A stretch of 64,000 nucleotides of DNA from Pseudomonadota bacterium (GTDB lineage: Bacteria; Pseudomonadota; Gammaproteobacteria; Steroidobacterales; Steroidobacteraceae): contig JAEWLQ010000077.1 in assembly GCA_023457495.1 (NCBI GenBank), positions 1-64,000 of the forward strand, written 5' to 3'. Within the stretch, counting starts at the first letter, position 1, and the number at the start of each line of letters is the position of its first letter. Made by a program: the position numbers and the translations under genes. The notes under the pieces are model-generated. The model had not been told where the DNA came from. It did no database searches and saw only the letters and a program-made list of their open reading frames with translations. Positions 8,548 to 17,112 of the stretch are shown piece after piece.

Positions 8548-9438
8548 TCACTTCGTTCGAGGCGCAGAGAGCTCGCGATAGAAGTCCCGAAGCCAGCCAT
8601 CCAGCGACTTATCGGATGAAGCCCAGGCGGGAAACGAAGCGCGGAACCGATCGAAGGGACGCTCCGCGGTGAGCTGTTCCAGGGTCTTTCCGGCCCGGAT
8701 GCCGCTTTCCGCGACTGCCTTCATCTGCTTCAGCGCCTCGAGACCCTTCTGAACGTCGGCGCGCGTCGAGACCACGCCATGTGTCGGAACAACTTTCGCA
8801 TCGGCGGGAATCTGCGGTAGCAGGTGCTCCAGCGCAGCCATGAGCGGCAGCATCCCTCCGCCATACCAACGATCACCGAACGAGATCGCCGGCGACATGT
8901 ACACGTCGCCCATGACGACCACATTCGCCTTTTTGAAGAACACCACCACGTCGCCGTCGGTGTGCGCCGGCGGTAGCTTCATCAAGCGGATTTCCTCGCC
9001 GTTCAAATGGAGCGTCATCTCGCCTTCGAAGGTGATGATCGGCAGTCCCTCGGGTGGCAGCGGTTTGTCCCTGGTTTTCTCGTTGCCGGTAGCCAGCCGC
9101 TGGCGCGTGTTGCCGGATGAGATCACCGGTGCGAACTTCTGAAAGAAGGAGTTTCCCCAGGTGTGATCGCCGTGCGCGTGCGTGTTGATCGCGAACCGGA
9201 TCGGCTTGTTGGACAGGCGTTGCAGGGCAGCAAGCAGTTGTTCGGCATTCTCCGCGACATTGGTGTCGACCATGACGATGCCGTCATCGCCGATGGAGAC
9301 CACGATGTTGCTCTCGTAGCCTTGCAACACCGAGACGCTGCCGCCGAGTGGGGTCGCGGTGAATCCGGCCGCAGGTTCCGCCGCGTCGGCGAGATTCGTC
9401 ATCCACAGAAGCACGCAAAGACAACTCGCGGTCCGCAT
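8548..9438 (-). CDS. Metallo-beta-lactamase-fold hydrolase (exported)
   Basis: 296 residues. The ATG at 9438 gives a signal peptide ending near AADA. The HxHxDH signature HAHGDH is at 87-92, followed by the further metal ligands in PPAHTDGD, GDVYMSP and VPTHG, so the binuclear zinc site is complete. The layout matches periplasmic QuiP/VIM-like and Blh-type hydrolases, which include subclass B beta-lactamases and non-lactamase enzymes. It lacks features that would prove beta-lactamase activity. It converges on the membrane protein gene, 28 bp apart. Confidence 0.85.
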   Translation of the reverse strand: MRTASCLCVLLWMTNLADAAEPAAGFTATPLGGSVSVLQGYESNIVVSIGDDGIVMVDTNVAENAEQLLAALQRLSNKPIRFAINTHAHGDHTWGNSFFQKFAPVISSGNTRQRLATGNEKTRDKPLPPEGLPIITFEGEMTLHLNGEEIRLMKLPPAHTDGDVVVFFKKANVVVMGDVYMSPAISFGDRWYGGGMLPLMAALEHLLPQIPADAKVVPTHGVVSTRADVQKGLEALKQMKAVAESGIRAGKTLEQLTAERPFDRFRASFPAWASSDKSLDGWLRDFYRELSAPRTK

Positions 9439-9570
9439 CTCGTTCTCCCTGACTTGCTTGCCCACGGATATTGCCGCTCCACCACCCGAAACGGCAACGT
9501 CGCTTCAGGCCGATGCCGGCGCGGATGCCCGGCGAGCCGAAGTCAGTGATGGCTACCAGAGAAAATTGAA

Positions 9571-9598
9571 AGCCCCCGCCGGTTCCCCGACGAGGGCT
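9571..9598 (-). terminator. Intrinsic terminator of the carboxylesterase gene
   Basis: On the minus strand a 12-bp stem (AGCCCTCGTCGG with CCGGCGGGGGCT) closes a GGAA (GNRA) loop and is followed by TTTCAATTTTC. Two of the pairs are U-G wobbles. Read on the plus strand these become C-A mismatches, so the element is directional and fits the leftward gene ending at 9649. Its core is nearly identical to the element at 50525-50557. Confidence 0.82.
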
Positions 9599-9648
9599 CT
9601 CTATCTACACAATCGCGCCGCTCGGGCGCGAATATCTGCTTGCAGAAA

Positions 9649-11346
9649 TCAGGCGAGCAAGATCTTCCGCGCCTCCCCTTCCGGGTCATCCACCATCCGG
9701 CACTCGTTATCCCAGACCATCGTCCGGTTGGTCTTGGGATCCGTGGGCTGCCAGGCAAGCCCCGGCTGACTCGGATTACCCGTCGCCGCAAACCTCGCCC
9801 ACGCCGACGCCATCTTCTTCGCCAACGCCTGTGCTTCAGGCGTGTTGCCGGTGCCCTGCTCGCAACGCTTAGTGTTGTCGAAGCAGAACGCGAGCTCGGC
9901 GGTGTGCCACGCGCCCGGCAGGCCGTCGAGGATCGGCGTCTGCCACGTGAAGTAATACGTGTACGCCGGCGCGGCGTTGAGTGCGTGCTTGAGGCCCGCC
10001 ATATCGACGACCCTGTTGCGAATGGCCAGGCCATTGAGACCGGGCGAACCGCTGCAGATGTACGACAGCGTCGGGATCTTCTTCTGTGGATAGGCCTTCT
10101 TGAGCGCCACGACAATGGCGTCCGCCTTGGCCTCACCATACGCCTTGGTGAGATTCGCGCGCCACTCTTCTTCCGTGGGCTTCTGCGACATGCGATTGCC
10201 TTCTTCGCTCGTCGAGCCGATCAACATCGGCACGTTCTTCGAGATCTCGGGCGCGGCATCGAAGAACGAACGCATGTTGACGTTCTTGCCATCGACGCAC
10301 GGTGACCAACCTACTCGCGGCGTGCCAGGGCCACCCGGTCCTCCCATCGGCGGACCGGCGGGATTGATCTTGGCCGCCGCGGCGTTGCCCGCCGCGAAGA
10401 GCTTCGCCCACTCCACCTTCTGCAACGCGCCGATGTCGTTAGGTCCTAACCCGAGCTCCTTCATCGTCTGGCGCGCGAGCTCGCGCTGCTGCTCGCGCGT
10501 CGGGATGTTGCCGCCGCCGCCCGACATCGCGGCCGCGCGGTGGAACAATCCCGCCGCCGAAGGCATGCCCAGCAGCGTCGTCACTTTCGAGCCGCCGCCG
10601 GACTGGCCGTAGATCATGACGCGGTCGGGATCGCCGCCGAAGTTCGCGATGTTCTCGTGCACCCAGCGCAAGGCCGCGACGAGATCCGTCATGCCGACGT
10701 TCGCGGAATCTTCATACGCCGATCCGCCAACCTCCGCGGCATCGAAGAACCCGAGAATGTTCAGGCGATGATTGACGGACACCTGCACGACGTCGTGATG
10801 CCGCGCCATCTGCGCGCCTTCATGCGACGGTAGTTCGTACGAGGAGCCGAAGCTGTAACCACCGCCGTGGAAATACACCATCACGGGGCGCTTGCCGGTG
10901 AGGCTCGACGTCCAGACGTTGAGCTTGAGCATGTCTTCGCTCAGCCAGCCGTCATCCCAGTCCTGGATGAACGTCTGCTCGATGCTGGTCCACGGATGCA
11001 GGTTCTGCGGGCAGTTGCCGCCGTAGATCAGCGCGGGATATTCATCCGTCCACGGGGTCGGCGCTTTCGCGGGCAGCCAGCGATTTTCACCGGCGGTCGT
11101 CTGGCCGTACGGAATGCCTTTGAACGTGAAGACTCCGCCGTCCAGGAATCCGCGCACCTTGCCGTACTGCGTCTTCGCGATCGCGGAGCGCGGCGTGGTC
11201 AGATTGCCGGGGCCCTGATGAGCGCCGGTCTTGACGCTGTCGGAGGCCGTGGCGACATTCGCCGCCGCGAGCCCGATGCCCGCCGTGGAAGAAAGGATCA
11301 GCGCCTCGCGCCGGGTCAGTCCGGCGCGTTTGGTCGAATCGGTCAT
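9649..11346 (-). CDS. Type B carboxylesterase, probable Tat substrate
   Basis: 565 residues. The start at 11346 gives an N-terminus LTRREALILSSTAGIG, a Tat-like signal followed by a hydrophobic region to ~34; longer forms are not supported. Type B carboxylesterase features: the oxyanion loop FHGGGY at 160-165, nucleophile Ser249 in YGQSGGGS, a later acidic residue near GSTSEEGN, and the catalytic His in GAWHTAE. Family members hydrolyse esters of aromatic and acyl substrates. Two further esterases and a dienelactone-hydrolase-like enzyme follow nearby, which suggests a role in degrading plant- or aromatic-derived esters (inference). Confidence 0.9.
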   Translation of the reverse strand: MTDSTKRAGLTRREALILSSTAGIGLAAANVATASDSVKTGAHQGPGNLTTPRSAIAKTQYGKVRGFLDGGVFTFKGIPYGQTTAGENRWLPAKAPTPWTDEYPALIYGGNCPQNLHPWTSIEQTFIQDWDDGWLSEDMLKLNVWTSSLTGKRPVMVYFHGGGYSFGSSYELPSHEGAQMARHHDVVQVSVNHRLNILGFFDAAEVGGSAYEDSANVGMTDLVAALRWVHENIANFGGDPDRVMIYGQSGGGSKVTTLLGMPSAAGLFHRAAAMSGGGGNIPTREQQRELARQTMKELGLGPNDIGALQKVEWAKLFAAGNAAAAKINPAGPPMGGPGGPGTPRVGWSPCVDGKNVNMRSFFDAAPEISKNVPMLIGSTSEEGNRMSQKPTEEEWRANLTKAYGEAKADAIVVALKKAYPQKKIPTLSYICSGSPGLNGLAIRNRVVDMAGLKHALNAAPAYTYYFTWQTPILDGLPGAWHTAELAFCFDNTKRCEQGTGNTPEAQALAKKMASAWARFAATGNPSQPGLAWQPTDPKTNRTMVWDNECRMVDDPEGEARKILLA

Positions 11347-11429
11347 GAATCCCCCGTCGTTGTCGTGTCTTGACGGAGACATTCTAGTTGGCTGGCCGCG
11401 ACAATCGGGATGCCAGATACGTGAGCGCG

Positions 11430-12437
11430 TCAGTTCGGTTTTCGTATCTCGCCGCGCGGCGCGAACCATCCGTTCGTCATCAGCCACTCCACCATCGCGC
11501 CCTGCCATCGATCACGGGGCATGAGAAAGAAGCCATGCTGGCCTTTCTGAAAAAGACGCGCTTCCACCGGCACGCCGGCGCGGCGCAACGCGTCGAAGAA
11601 CACGACGGCGTTCTCGACGTCGACCAGTCGATCATCCGCGGCGTGCAGGATCAGCGTGGGCGGCGTGTCCCGGGACACGTTCAGTTCGCTCGAGAAGAAC
11701 CGGACCTGGGATTCCGCTGGAGCCGTTCCGAGCAGCGCCTTGCGCGAATCCATGTGCGTGACCTTCTCGTCCATACTGATCACGGGATACACGAGCACGA
11801 GAAAGTCGGGACGCAGATCGACCCGCTCTGGATTGTCGATGTACGACTTGTCGAAGTGGGTCGCGAGAGTCGAGGCGAGATGGCCCCCCGCTGAAAAGCC
11901 GACTACCCCGATCCGATGGGGATCGAGATTCCACTCGGCCGCACGCTGGCGCACGAAACGCATCGCCTGCTGCGCGTCCTGCAGCGGGCCCATGGATTTG
12001 TCGACCATCGTCTGGTCATCCGGGATGCGGTACTTGACCACGAACGCGGCGACACCGTGATCGATGAAGTAGTTGGCCTGCTGCGTGCCTTCGAAGTCGA
12101 AGGTGAGTCCAGCATATCCGCCGCCGGGGAAGATCACTACGCTGGCGCCGGTGGCCTTCGCGCCGGCGGGTAGATAGACCTGGACGACCGGACGGGAGAC
12201 TTTCCTGATCCAGCTGCCGTTCGCCGAGGATTCCTCATCGGCGCCGGGCTTCGAATTGGGAATCGCCGCGTCGCCGTAGAGCGGGAAGCTCTGCATCCTG
12301 GGCGGAAAATTCGCGGTCGGCGGTGGAGCGGTAGTTCTTGCCGGCGGGGAAACCGCCATTTTTTCCTGGGCTCGCCCTGCAATGGGAAAGCTGACGAGCA
12401 GAACGAGGGCCAACACCGCACCGGAACTCTTGATCAT
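11430..12437 (-). CDS. Exported alpha/beta hydrolase (BD-FAE/acetylxylan-esterase-like)
   Basis: 335 residues from the ATG at 12437, with a signal peptide ending near GRAQ. Motifs: the oxyanion-hole segment FPGGGYAG (103-110), nucleophile elbow GFSAGGH (Ser182), an Asp in HAADDRLV and the His in KGQHGFF. The order and spacing match the alpha/beta-hydrolase-3 carbohydrate-esterase group that deacetylates or deferuloylates xylan-type polysaccharides. It is divergent from the esterase at 12554 and 83 bp upstream of the carboxylesterase on the same strand. Substrate is inferred only from family and the nearby GH43 gene. Confidence 0.87.
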   Translation of the reverse strand: MIKSSGAVLALVLLVSFPIAGRAQEKMAVSPPARTTAPPPTANFPPRMQSFPLYGDAAIPNSKPGADEESSANGSWIRKVSRPVVQVYLPAGAKATGASVVIFPGGGYAGLTFDFEGTQQANYFIDHGVAAFVVKYRIPDDQTMVDKSMGPLQDAQQAMRFVRQRAAEWNLDPHRIGVVGFSAGGHLASTLATHFDKSYIDNPERVDLRPDFLVLVYPVISMDEKVTHMDSRKALLGTAPAESQVRFFSSELNVSRDTPPTLILHAADDRLVDVENAVVFFDALRRAGVPVEARLFQKGQHGFFLMPRDRWQGAMVEWLMTNGWFAPRGEIRKPN

Positions 12438-12553
12438 CGCGACACCGTAGGTCAATGAGACCGCGCAATCATGACTTAGCGTCCCGAAGATGGCACCTGC
12501 ATGCGTCTCCTAATATGCTCGCCACCGCCATTCACTTCCGGAGGATCGCCGAG

Positions 12554-13426
12554 ATGAAGAGGTTACACGCCTGGATTCTGGTATTCGCGGTAATGGCGGC
12601 GCCGGCATGGGCCGCGGAGCAGCCCGCGTTGCAGGGCTACCTGATTCCCCGATCCGAAGTGCGCACGCTGCCGGTGAACGCGGCCGGTCGCCACTATGCG
12701 TTGTTCATCGGACTTCCGGCGAGCTACGCGAGCGAACCCGACAAGCGATATCCCGTCGTGTACGTCACCGATGGCTATTGGGATTTCCAGAAGCTCACCG
12801 CGATCCACGGGCCACTCGTGTACGACAAGTACGCGCCGGAGTTCATCGTCGTCGGCATGGGCTACGCCGGCGAGAATCTGAACTATGGCGAGCTGCGCCG
12901 ATGGGAACTCTCACCCATCCCGTTGGGCACGCCGCCCGACGCGTCGGGACACGCCGGGGATTTTCTCGACACGATCGAGAAGGTGTTCATCCCGCTCGTC
13001 GACAAGGAGTACCGCACGGATCCGAAAATGCGCGTACTCGGCGGTGCCTCGCTCGGCGGCTTATTCACACTCTACTCGATGTTTACCAAGCCCGATCTGT
13101 TCAATGGATATGTGGCCGTGACGCCGGCGGTCGCGCTCGGCAATGGCTGGCTGCTGGATTATGAACAGCAGTTTCGAAAGTCCGGCAAATCGCTGAATGG
13201 CCGCTTGTACATGACGGTCGGCGGAAACGAAGACACGGGGTTCGTGGCGCCGATCCTGCGGATGAATCAGCGCTTCGCGCCGGGCAGGCATCCGAAGCTG
13301 GCATACGACTTCCGCATCATCGACGGCGAGCGGCACGCGGGGAATCAGCTCGAGTCGTACAACCGCGGCCTGCGTTTCGTGTTTGCGCCGTTGGCGCCAG
13401 AACAGGGGCCGGCGATCGAACGGTAG
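12554..13426 (+). CDS. Exported putative esterase (esterase D/Fes-like fold)
   Basis: 290 residues. GGAGGATCGCCGAG before the ATG is a good ribosome binding site. The signal peptide ends AWA at residue 20. The body follows the PF00756 'putative esterase' pattern: nucleophile Ser166 in GGASLGG, with the predicted His in GERHAGN near the C-terminus. Related proteins include IroE-like siderophore esterases, feruloyl esterases and mycolyltransferase-fold enzymes. The substrate cannot be read from sequence. It is divergent from the hydrolase ending at 12437 across a 116-bp spacer. Confidence 0.87.
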   Translation: MKRLHAWILVFAVMAAPAWAAEQPALQGYLIPRSEVRTLPVNAAGRHYALFIGLPASYASEPDKRYPVVYVTDGYWDFQKLTAIHGPLVYDKYAPEFIVVGMGYAGENLNYGELRRWELSPIPLGTPPDASGHAGDFLDTIEKVFIPLVDKEYRTDPKMRVLGGASLGGLFTLYSMFTKPDLFNGYVAVTPAVALGNGWLLDYEQQFRKSGKSLNGRLYMTVGGNEDTGFVAPILRMNQRFAPGRHPKLAYDFRIIDGERHAGNQLESYNRGLRFVFAPLAPEQGPAIER

Positions 13427-13546
13427 GACTTCCGGTGGGCTTTCGCGGCATGGCGTGAAGTAGCGCCCGGCACACGCGGAGCCCACCGCGAACCGCGATC
13501 CTCGCTAGAATCCCTGGCCGCCACTCTTCTTCCCTGGAGGTCTGCC

Positions 13547-14380
13547 ATGTGCGAGCGCGATTCGAACGACGATATCCTTCGCGGCAACGAGCTCTCGCGC
13601 CGCCAATTCGGCGCCCTGGGTTTCGGCGCGACGCTGGCCGCCATGCTGCCCGCGGTCGCGGGCGCCATGGACGTCTCGGAATCCGAAGTCGAGATCAAGA
13701 CGCCCGACGGCACTTGCGATGCGCACTTCGTGCATCCCGCCAAGGCAACCGCGGCCGTGCTGGTGTGGCCTGACATCTTCGGCCTGCGCCCCGCGTTTCG
13801 CGCGATGGGCAAGCGGCTGGCGGAATCCGGCTATGCCGTGCTCACCGTCAACCCCTTCTATCGCACGCACAAGGGAACGCCCGCCAGCCGGGAGGACGCG
13901 TTCAGCTACGCGCGCACGCTCAGTCCGAACACGCACGTGTCCGATGCGCAGGCCTTCGTCGCCTGGCTGGATCAGCAGAAGGCGGTTGATACAAAGCGCA
14001 AGATCGGCACGACGGGTTACTGCATGGGCGGGCCCATCGTGTTCCGCACCGCGGCATCACTGCCGGAGCGCATCGGTGCCGGCTGCTCCTTCCATGGCGG
14101 CGGACTAACTACCACCAACCCGAACAGCCCGCACCTCCTCATCCCGAAAATGAAGGCCAGCATGCTGGTCGCCATCGCGGACAACGACGATCAGAAGGAC
14201 CCGACCTCGAAGGACATCCTGCGCAAGGCCTTCGACGATGCCAAGGTCCCGGCGGAGATCGAGGTGTATAAGGGCGCGAACCACGGCTGGATGCCGCCGG
14301 ATTCGCAGAATCACAATGCTGAAGCCGCCGAGCGTGGGTGGGAGCGCAAGCTGGCGCTGTTCAAGAAGGCGTTGGCGTAA
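13547..14380 (+). CDS. Dienelactone hydrolase family protein, Tat signal
   Basis: 277 residues. The N-terminus is a Tat-type signal (LSRRQFGALGFG followed by an Ala-rich hydrophobic core to ~40), unusual for this mostly cytosolic family. The catalytic triad is Cys159 in GYCMGG, an Asp in ADNDDQ and a His in GANHGWMP, which matches dienelactone hydrolases (Cys-Asp-His). It is preceded by TGGAGG and followed within 7 bp by a strong hairpin. Likely a periplasmic carboxylic-ester or lactone hydrolase. Confidence 0.88.
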   Translation: MCERDSNDDILRGNELSRRQFGALGFGATLAAMLPAVAGAMDVSESEVEIKTPDGTCDAHFVHPAKATAAVLVWPDIFGLRPAFRAMGKRLAESGYAVLTVNPFYRTHKGTPASREDAFSYARTLSPNTHVSDAQAFVAWLDQQKAVDTKRKIGTTGYCMGGPIVFRTAASLPERIGAGCSFHGGGLTTTNPNSPHLLIPKMKASMLVAIADNDDQKDPTSKDILRKAFDDAKVPAEIEVYKGANHGWMPPDSQNHNAEAAERGWERKLALFKKALA

Positions 14381-14386
14381 GGAATG

Positions 14387-14412
14387 ATCCCCGCCGGTTT
14401 ACCGGCGGGGAT
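14387..14412. terminator. Bidirectional hairpin terminator
   Basis: Perfect 12-bp inverted repeat (ATCCCCGCCGGT and its complement) around TT, between the convergent dienelactone-hydrolase and GH43 genes (stops at 14380 and 14417). The T-tract is short on each side. GCCGG-core family. Confidence 0.8.
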
Positions 14413-14416
14413 TTCG

Positions 14417-15442
14417 CTACCGGTACGGACTGAGCGTGTTGAAGCGCCCGTTCGCGTCGTAAGTCAGCTCCGCCATCTTCACCGAGCGAAGGTGCGTCAC
14501 GCCCTTCGACAGCACCGAGTCGTGGTAGAACAGGTACCACTTGTTCTGGAACTCGCAGATCGAATGATGCGTGGTCCAGCCGATCACCGGCGTCAGGATG
14601 CGGCCCTGGTAGGTGAAAGGACCGTAGGGATTGTCGCCGATGCCGTAGCACAGGAAGTGCGTGTCGCCGGTGGAGTACGAGAAGTAGTACTTGCCGTTGT
14701 ACTTGTGCAGCCATGACGCCTCGAAGAAGCGTCGATCATGATCGCCGGCCAGCAGTGGCTCGCGAGCTTCGTCGAGAATCACGACGGCGCGCGGCGCTTC
14801 GGCGAACTGCTTCATGTCCGCGGTGAGCTTCGCGACGCGCGGGCACAACGCCGGCTCGTTGTCCGCGGGCTCTTCGTTCTTTTCGCCGTACTTGTTGTCG
14901 CGATACTTCTGGAGCTGACCACCCCAGATGCCGCCGAAGTACATGTACGCCGAACCGTCGTCATCGACGAACACAGCCGGGTCGATCGAATAACTACCCT
15001 TGATGGCCTCGGGCTCCGGCTTGAACGGACCCTCGGGGCGATCACCGACGGCGACACCGATCTGGAAAATGCCATCAGCGCGCTTGGCCGGGAAATACAG
15101 GTAGTACTTGCCGTCCTTCGTCGCGGCATCCGGCGCCCACATCTGGCGCTGCGCCCACTTCACATCCTTGATGTCCAGCGCGACGCCGCAGTCGACCGCC
15201 GGGCTCGTCGGCGAATCCAGCCGCAACACGTGGTAGTCGCGCATGTCGAAGTGGTCGCCGAGATCGTTGAACGGGATGCCAGCTTCGATGTCGTGCGAAG
15301 GATAGACGTAGATCTTCCCCTCGAACACGTGCGCCGATGGATCGGCCGTGTAGATGTTCGTCACCAGCGGCTGAGAAATGGCTCTGCGGGTGAGGGCTTC
15401 GTAGTCTTCGCCGGAGTAATCGACTTCTGAATCGTTGGACAT
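14417..15442 (-). CDS. Glycoside hydrolase family 43 (xylosidase/arabinofuranosidase type)
   Basis: 341 residues, no signal peptide, so cytosolic. The three GH43 catalytic acids are in place: general base Asp34 (TADPSAHVF), pKa-modulating Asp154 (SIDPAVF) and general acid Glu241 (FEASW), in a single five-bladed propeller domain with no C-terminal accessory module. The family removes beta-xylosyl or alpha-L-arabinofuranosyl residues. The gene lies 46 bp downstream of a GPH-type sugar symporter, which fits import of short xylo- or arabino-oligosaccharides followed by hydrolysis inside the cell. Exact specificity is not readable. Confidence 0.92.
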   Translation of the reverse strand: MSNDSEVDYSGEDYEALTRRAISQPLVTNIYTADPSAHVFEGKIYVYPSHDIEAGIPFNDLGDHFDMRDYHVLRLDSPTSPAVDCGVALDIKDVKWAQRQMWAPDAATKDGKYYLYFPAKRADGIFQIGVAVGDRPEGPFKPEPEAIKGSYSIDPAVFVDDDGSAYMYFGGIWGGQLQKYRDNKYGEKNEEPADNEPALCPRVAKLTADMKQFAEAPRAVVILDEAREPLLAGDHDRRFFEASWLHKYNGKYYFSYSTGDTHFLCYGIGDNPYGPFTYQGRILTPVIGWTTHHSICEFQNKWYLFYHDSVLSKGVTHLRSVKMAELTYDANGRFNTLSPYR

Positions 15443-15488
15443 GAAATTCGTTCCTCGTGATTGAGTCAGCGCGCGCAGTCACGCGCCA

Positions 15489-16901
15489 TCAGGACGTCGC
15501 GCCCCGACGCTGCGCGAGCTCGCCTTCGATACGCGTTTCCATCGCCTTGTTGATCTCGTAGAAGAACAGGACCACGCAGCAGATCAGGAAGGGAATGGCC
15601 GCGTAAACGCTGATCGCGAGCTTGATGCCCTGGACCACCTCGGGCGATTGCTCGGCCGCGCCGCGCACGTAACCGTAGACGTCCAGAATCTTCGCGACCA
15701 GCGCACCGCCGACCGCCAGGCCGAACTTGAGTCCGAGGATCATGGCGGAAAACACAATGGCCGTGGCGCGGCGATTGTTCTTCCAATCCGAGTAGTCAGC
15801 GACGTCCGCGATCATCGCCCACAGCAGCGGAATGGAGATGCCGTAGAAGAAGCCGTGCAGCATCTGCGTCACGAAGATCGTCCTGATGGCGTCAGGTGGG
15901 ATGAACACGAACACCAGCAGGAACAAGGTCGAAGCGAGCAGCGCGGCGCTGAACACGTTGCGCTTGCCGAAGCGGTCGGCGAGCGGCCGGGCGAAGGCGA
16001 TGCCGACGACATTGAAGATGATGCCGCCGCCGTTGAAGATGCCGAAACCGGTGGAGATGGGATCGCCGTGGAACCCGAGGCCGTCCAGATACTGCGTCAG
16101 GGCCACCTTGTCCACGTAGTACTGGAAATAGTAGATATACGAGCCGCCCTTCAGGGCCAGCGTGACGAACACCATCACGACGACGACCAGCATCAGCAGC
16201 CAGGGCTTGTTGCGGAACAGGTCGGCGAGATCCTCCTTCACGGTGGATTTCTGTTCCGGCTTCGGAACGATGCGCTCCTTCGTCGTCAGGAACGTGATGA
16301 TGAAGAAGACCGTGCCGACGACCGCGAAGATCAGCATCGTCTTGCGGAAGCCCTCCGCCTGATCGCCATCGCCGAGCATGAGCGCCAGCGGCAGCAGCAG
16401 CACCTGAATGACGAACTGCGCGACCATCACGGCAACGAAGCGGTACGAAGACAGGCTGTTGCGTTCCGACATGTTGCCGGTCAGCACGCCGCTCAGCGCC
16501 GCGTAGGGCAGATTGTTTGCCGCGTAGATCGTGACCAGCAGCGTGTAGGTGATGAGGGCGTAGAGGATCTTGCCTTCCTCGCCGAGGTCGGGCGTCGTGA
16601 AGGCCAGCAGCGAAAACACGCCGAACGGCACCGCGGTCCACAGTATCCACGGCCGGAATTTGCCCCAGCGCGTGTTCGTGCGATCGGCGATGAGCCCCAT
16701 GATGGGATTGAAGATCACACCGCCGAAGACGCCGCCCCAGAAGATGATCGCGGACGCTGTGCCCGCGGGGATCTTGAAAACGTCGGTGTAGAAAAAGGCC
16801 AGGAAGGTTACGAATGTCTGGAAGATCAGATTTGCCGCCAGGTCGCCCAGGCTGTATCCGATCTTCTCCCCCACGCTCAGTCGTTCTGTAGTTGTAGTCA
16901 T
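15489..16901 (-). CDS. GPH-family sugar:cation symporter (MFS)
   Basis: 470 residues with about 12 hydrophobic helices. The N-terminus (LSVGEKIGYSLGDLAANLIF) and the loop with GLIADRTNTRWGKFRPW are characteristic of the glycoside-pentoside-hexuronide:cation symporters (melibiose, xyloside, glucuronide transporters). It should import an oligosaccharide or glycoside with H+ or Na+. It is the promoter-proximal gene of a two-gene operon with the GH43 enzyme. A long antisense open frame over the gene is a composition shadow. Confidence 0.92.
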   Translation of the reverse strand: MTTTTERLSVGEKIGYSLGDLAANLIFQTFVTFLAFFYTDVFKIPAGTASAIIFWGGVFGGVIFNPIMGLIADRTNTRWGKFRPWILWTAVPFGVFSLLAFTTPDLGEEGKILYALITYTLLVTIYAANNLPYAALSGVLTGNMSERNSLSSYRFVAVMVAQFVIQVLLLPLALMLGDGDQAEGFRKTMLIFAVVGTVFFIITFLTTKERIVPKPEQKSTVKEDLADLFRNKPWLLMLVVVVMVFVTLALKGGSYIYYFQYYVDKVALTQYLDGLGFHGDPISTGFGIFNGGGIIFNVVGIAFARPLADRFGKRNVFSAALLASTLFLLVFVFIPPDAIRTIFVTQMLHGFFYGISIPLLWAMIADVADYSDWKNNRRATAIVFSAMILGLKFGLAVGGALVAKILDVYGYVRGAAEQSPEVVQGIKLAISVYAAIPFLICCVVLFFYEINKAMETRIEGELAQRRGATS

Positions 16902-17008
16902 TTTATTGCTCTGAAGGATTTGTCCGCGGACGGAGAATAAGCGTCATTTGGCGTCACGGCCAGCCGACGCGTCATACCCGGTGAAACCCACGCCCGGCGC
17001 CACCGGAA

Positions 17009-17037
17009 CGTAGCGAGCCATCTGCCTCCTTACATAT
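17009..17037 (+). promoter_or_regulatory. Shared upstream element, copy 1
   Basis: 29-bp AT-ended segment 76 bp upstream of the serine hydrolase start. It matches 24 positions, with one gap, of 30465-30492 upstream of the 30579 gene: CGTA-CGAGCC followed by TCCTTACATAT. Its right end forms the palindrome TACATATGTA (17031-17040). Position and AT-rich end suggest a promoter or operator. No sigma factor can be named. Confidence 0.4.
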
Positions 17038-17112
17038 GTATCCCGCCCAATCCGTATACGTCGCCCGACGACGCGGAGCGGCGAACCCGGTTTCAGGCGT
17101 AGAGTACGTCGC

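Noticed and set aside
8548..9438. Calling the metallo-beta-lactamase-fold protein an antibiotic resistance gene
   Set aside because: The metal ligands are common to many hydrolases of the fold and nothing in the sequence or neighbourhood shows beta-lactam activity.
10441..10452. Palindrome TTAGG-T-CCTAA inside the carboxylesterase gene
   Set aside because: Lies within a well-supported coding region far from a start; no reason to treat it as an operator.
15648..16940. 430-codon frame opposite the GPH symporter
   Set aside because: His/Asp/Gln-rich artefact of the antisense reading of membrane helices.
17053..17060. Second small palindrome CGTATACG upstream of the serine hydrolase
   Set aside because: Eight bases only; expected by chance in a window of this size.
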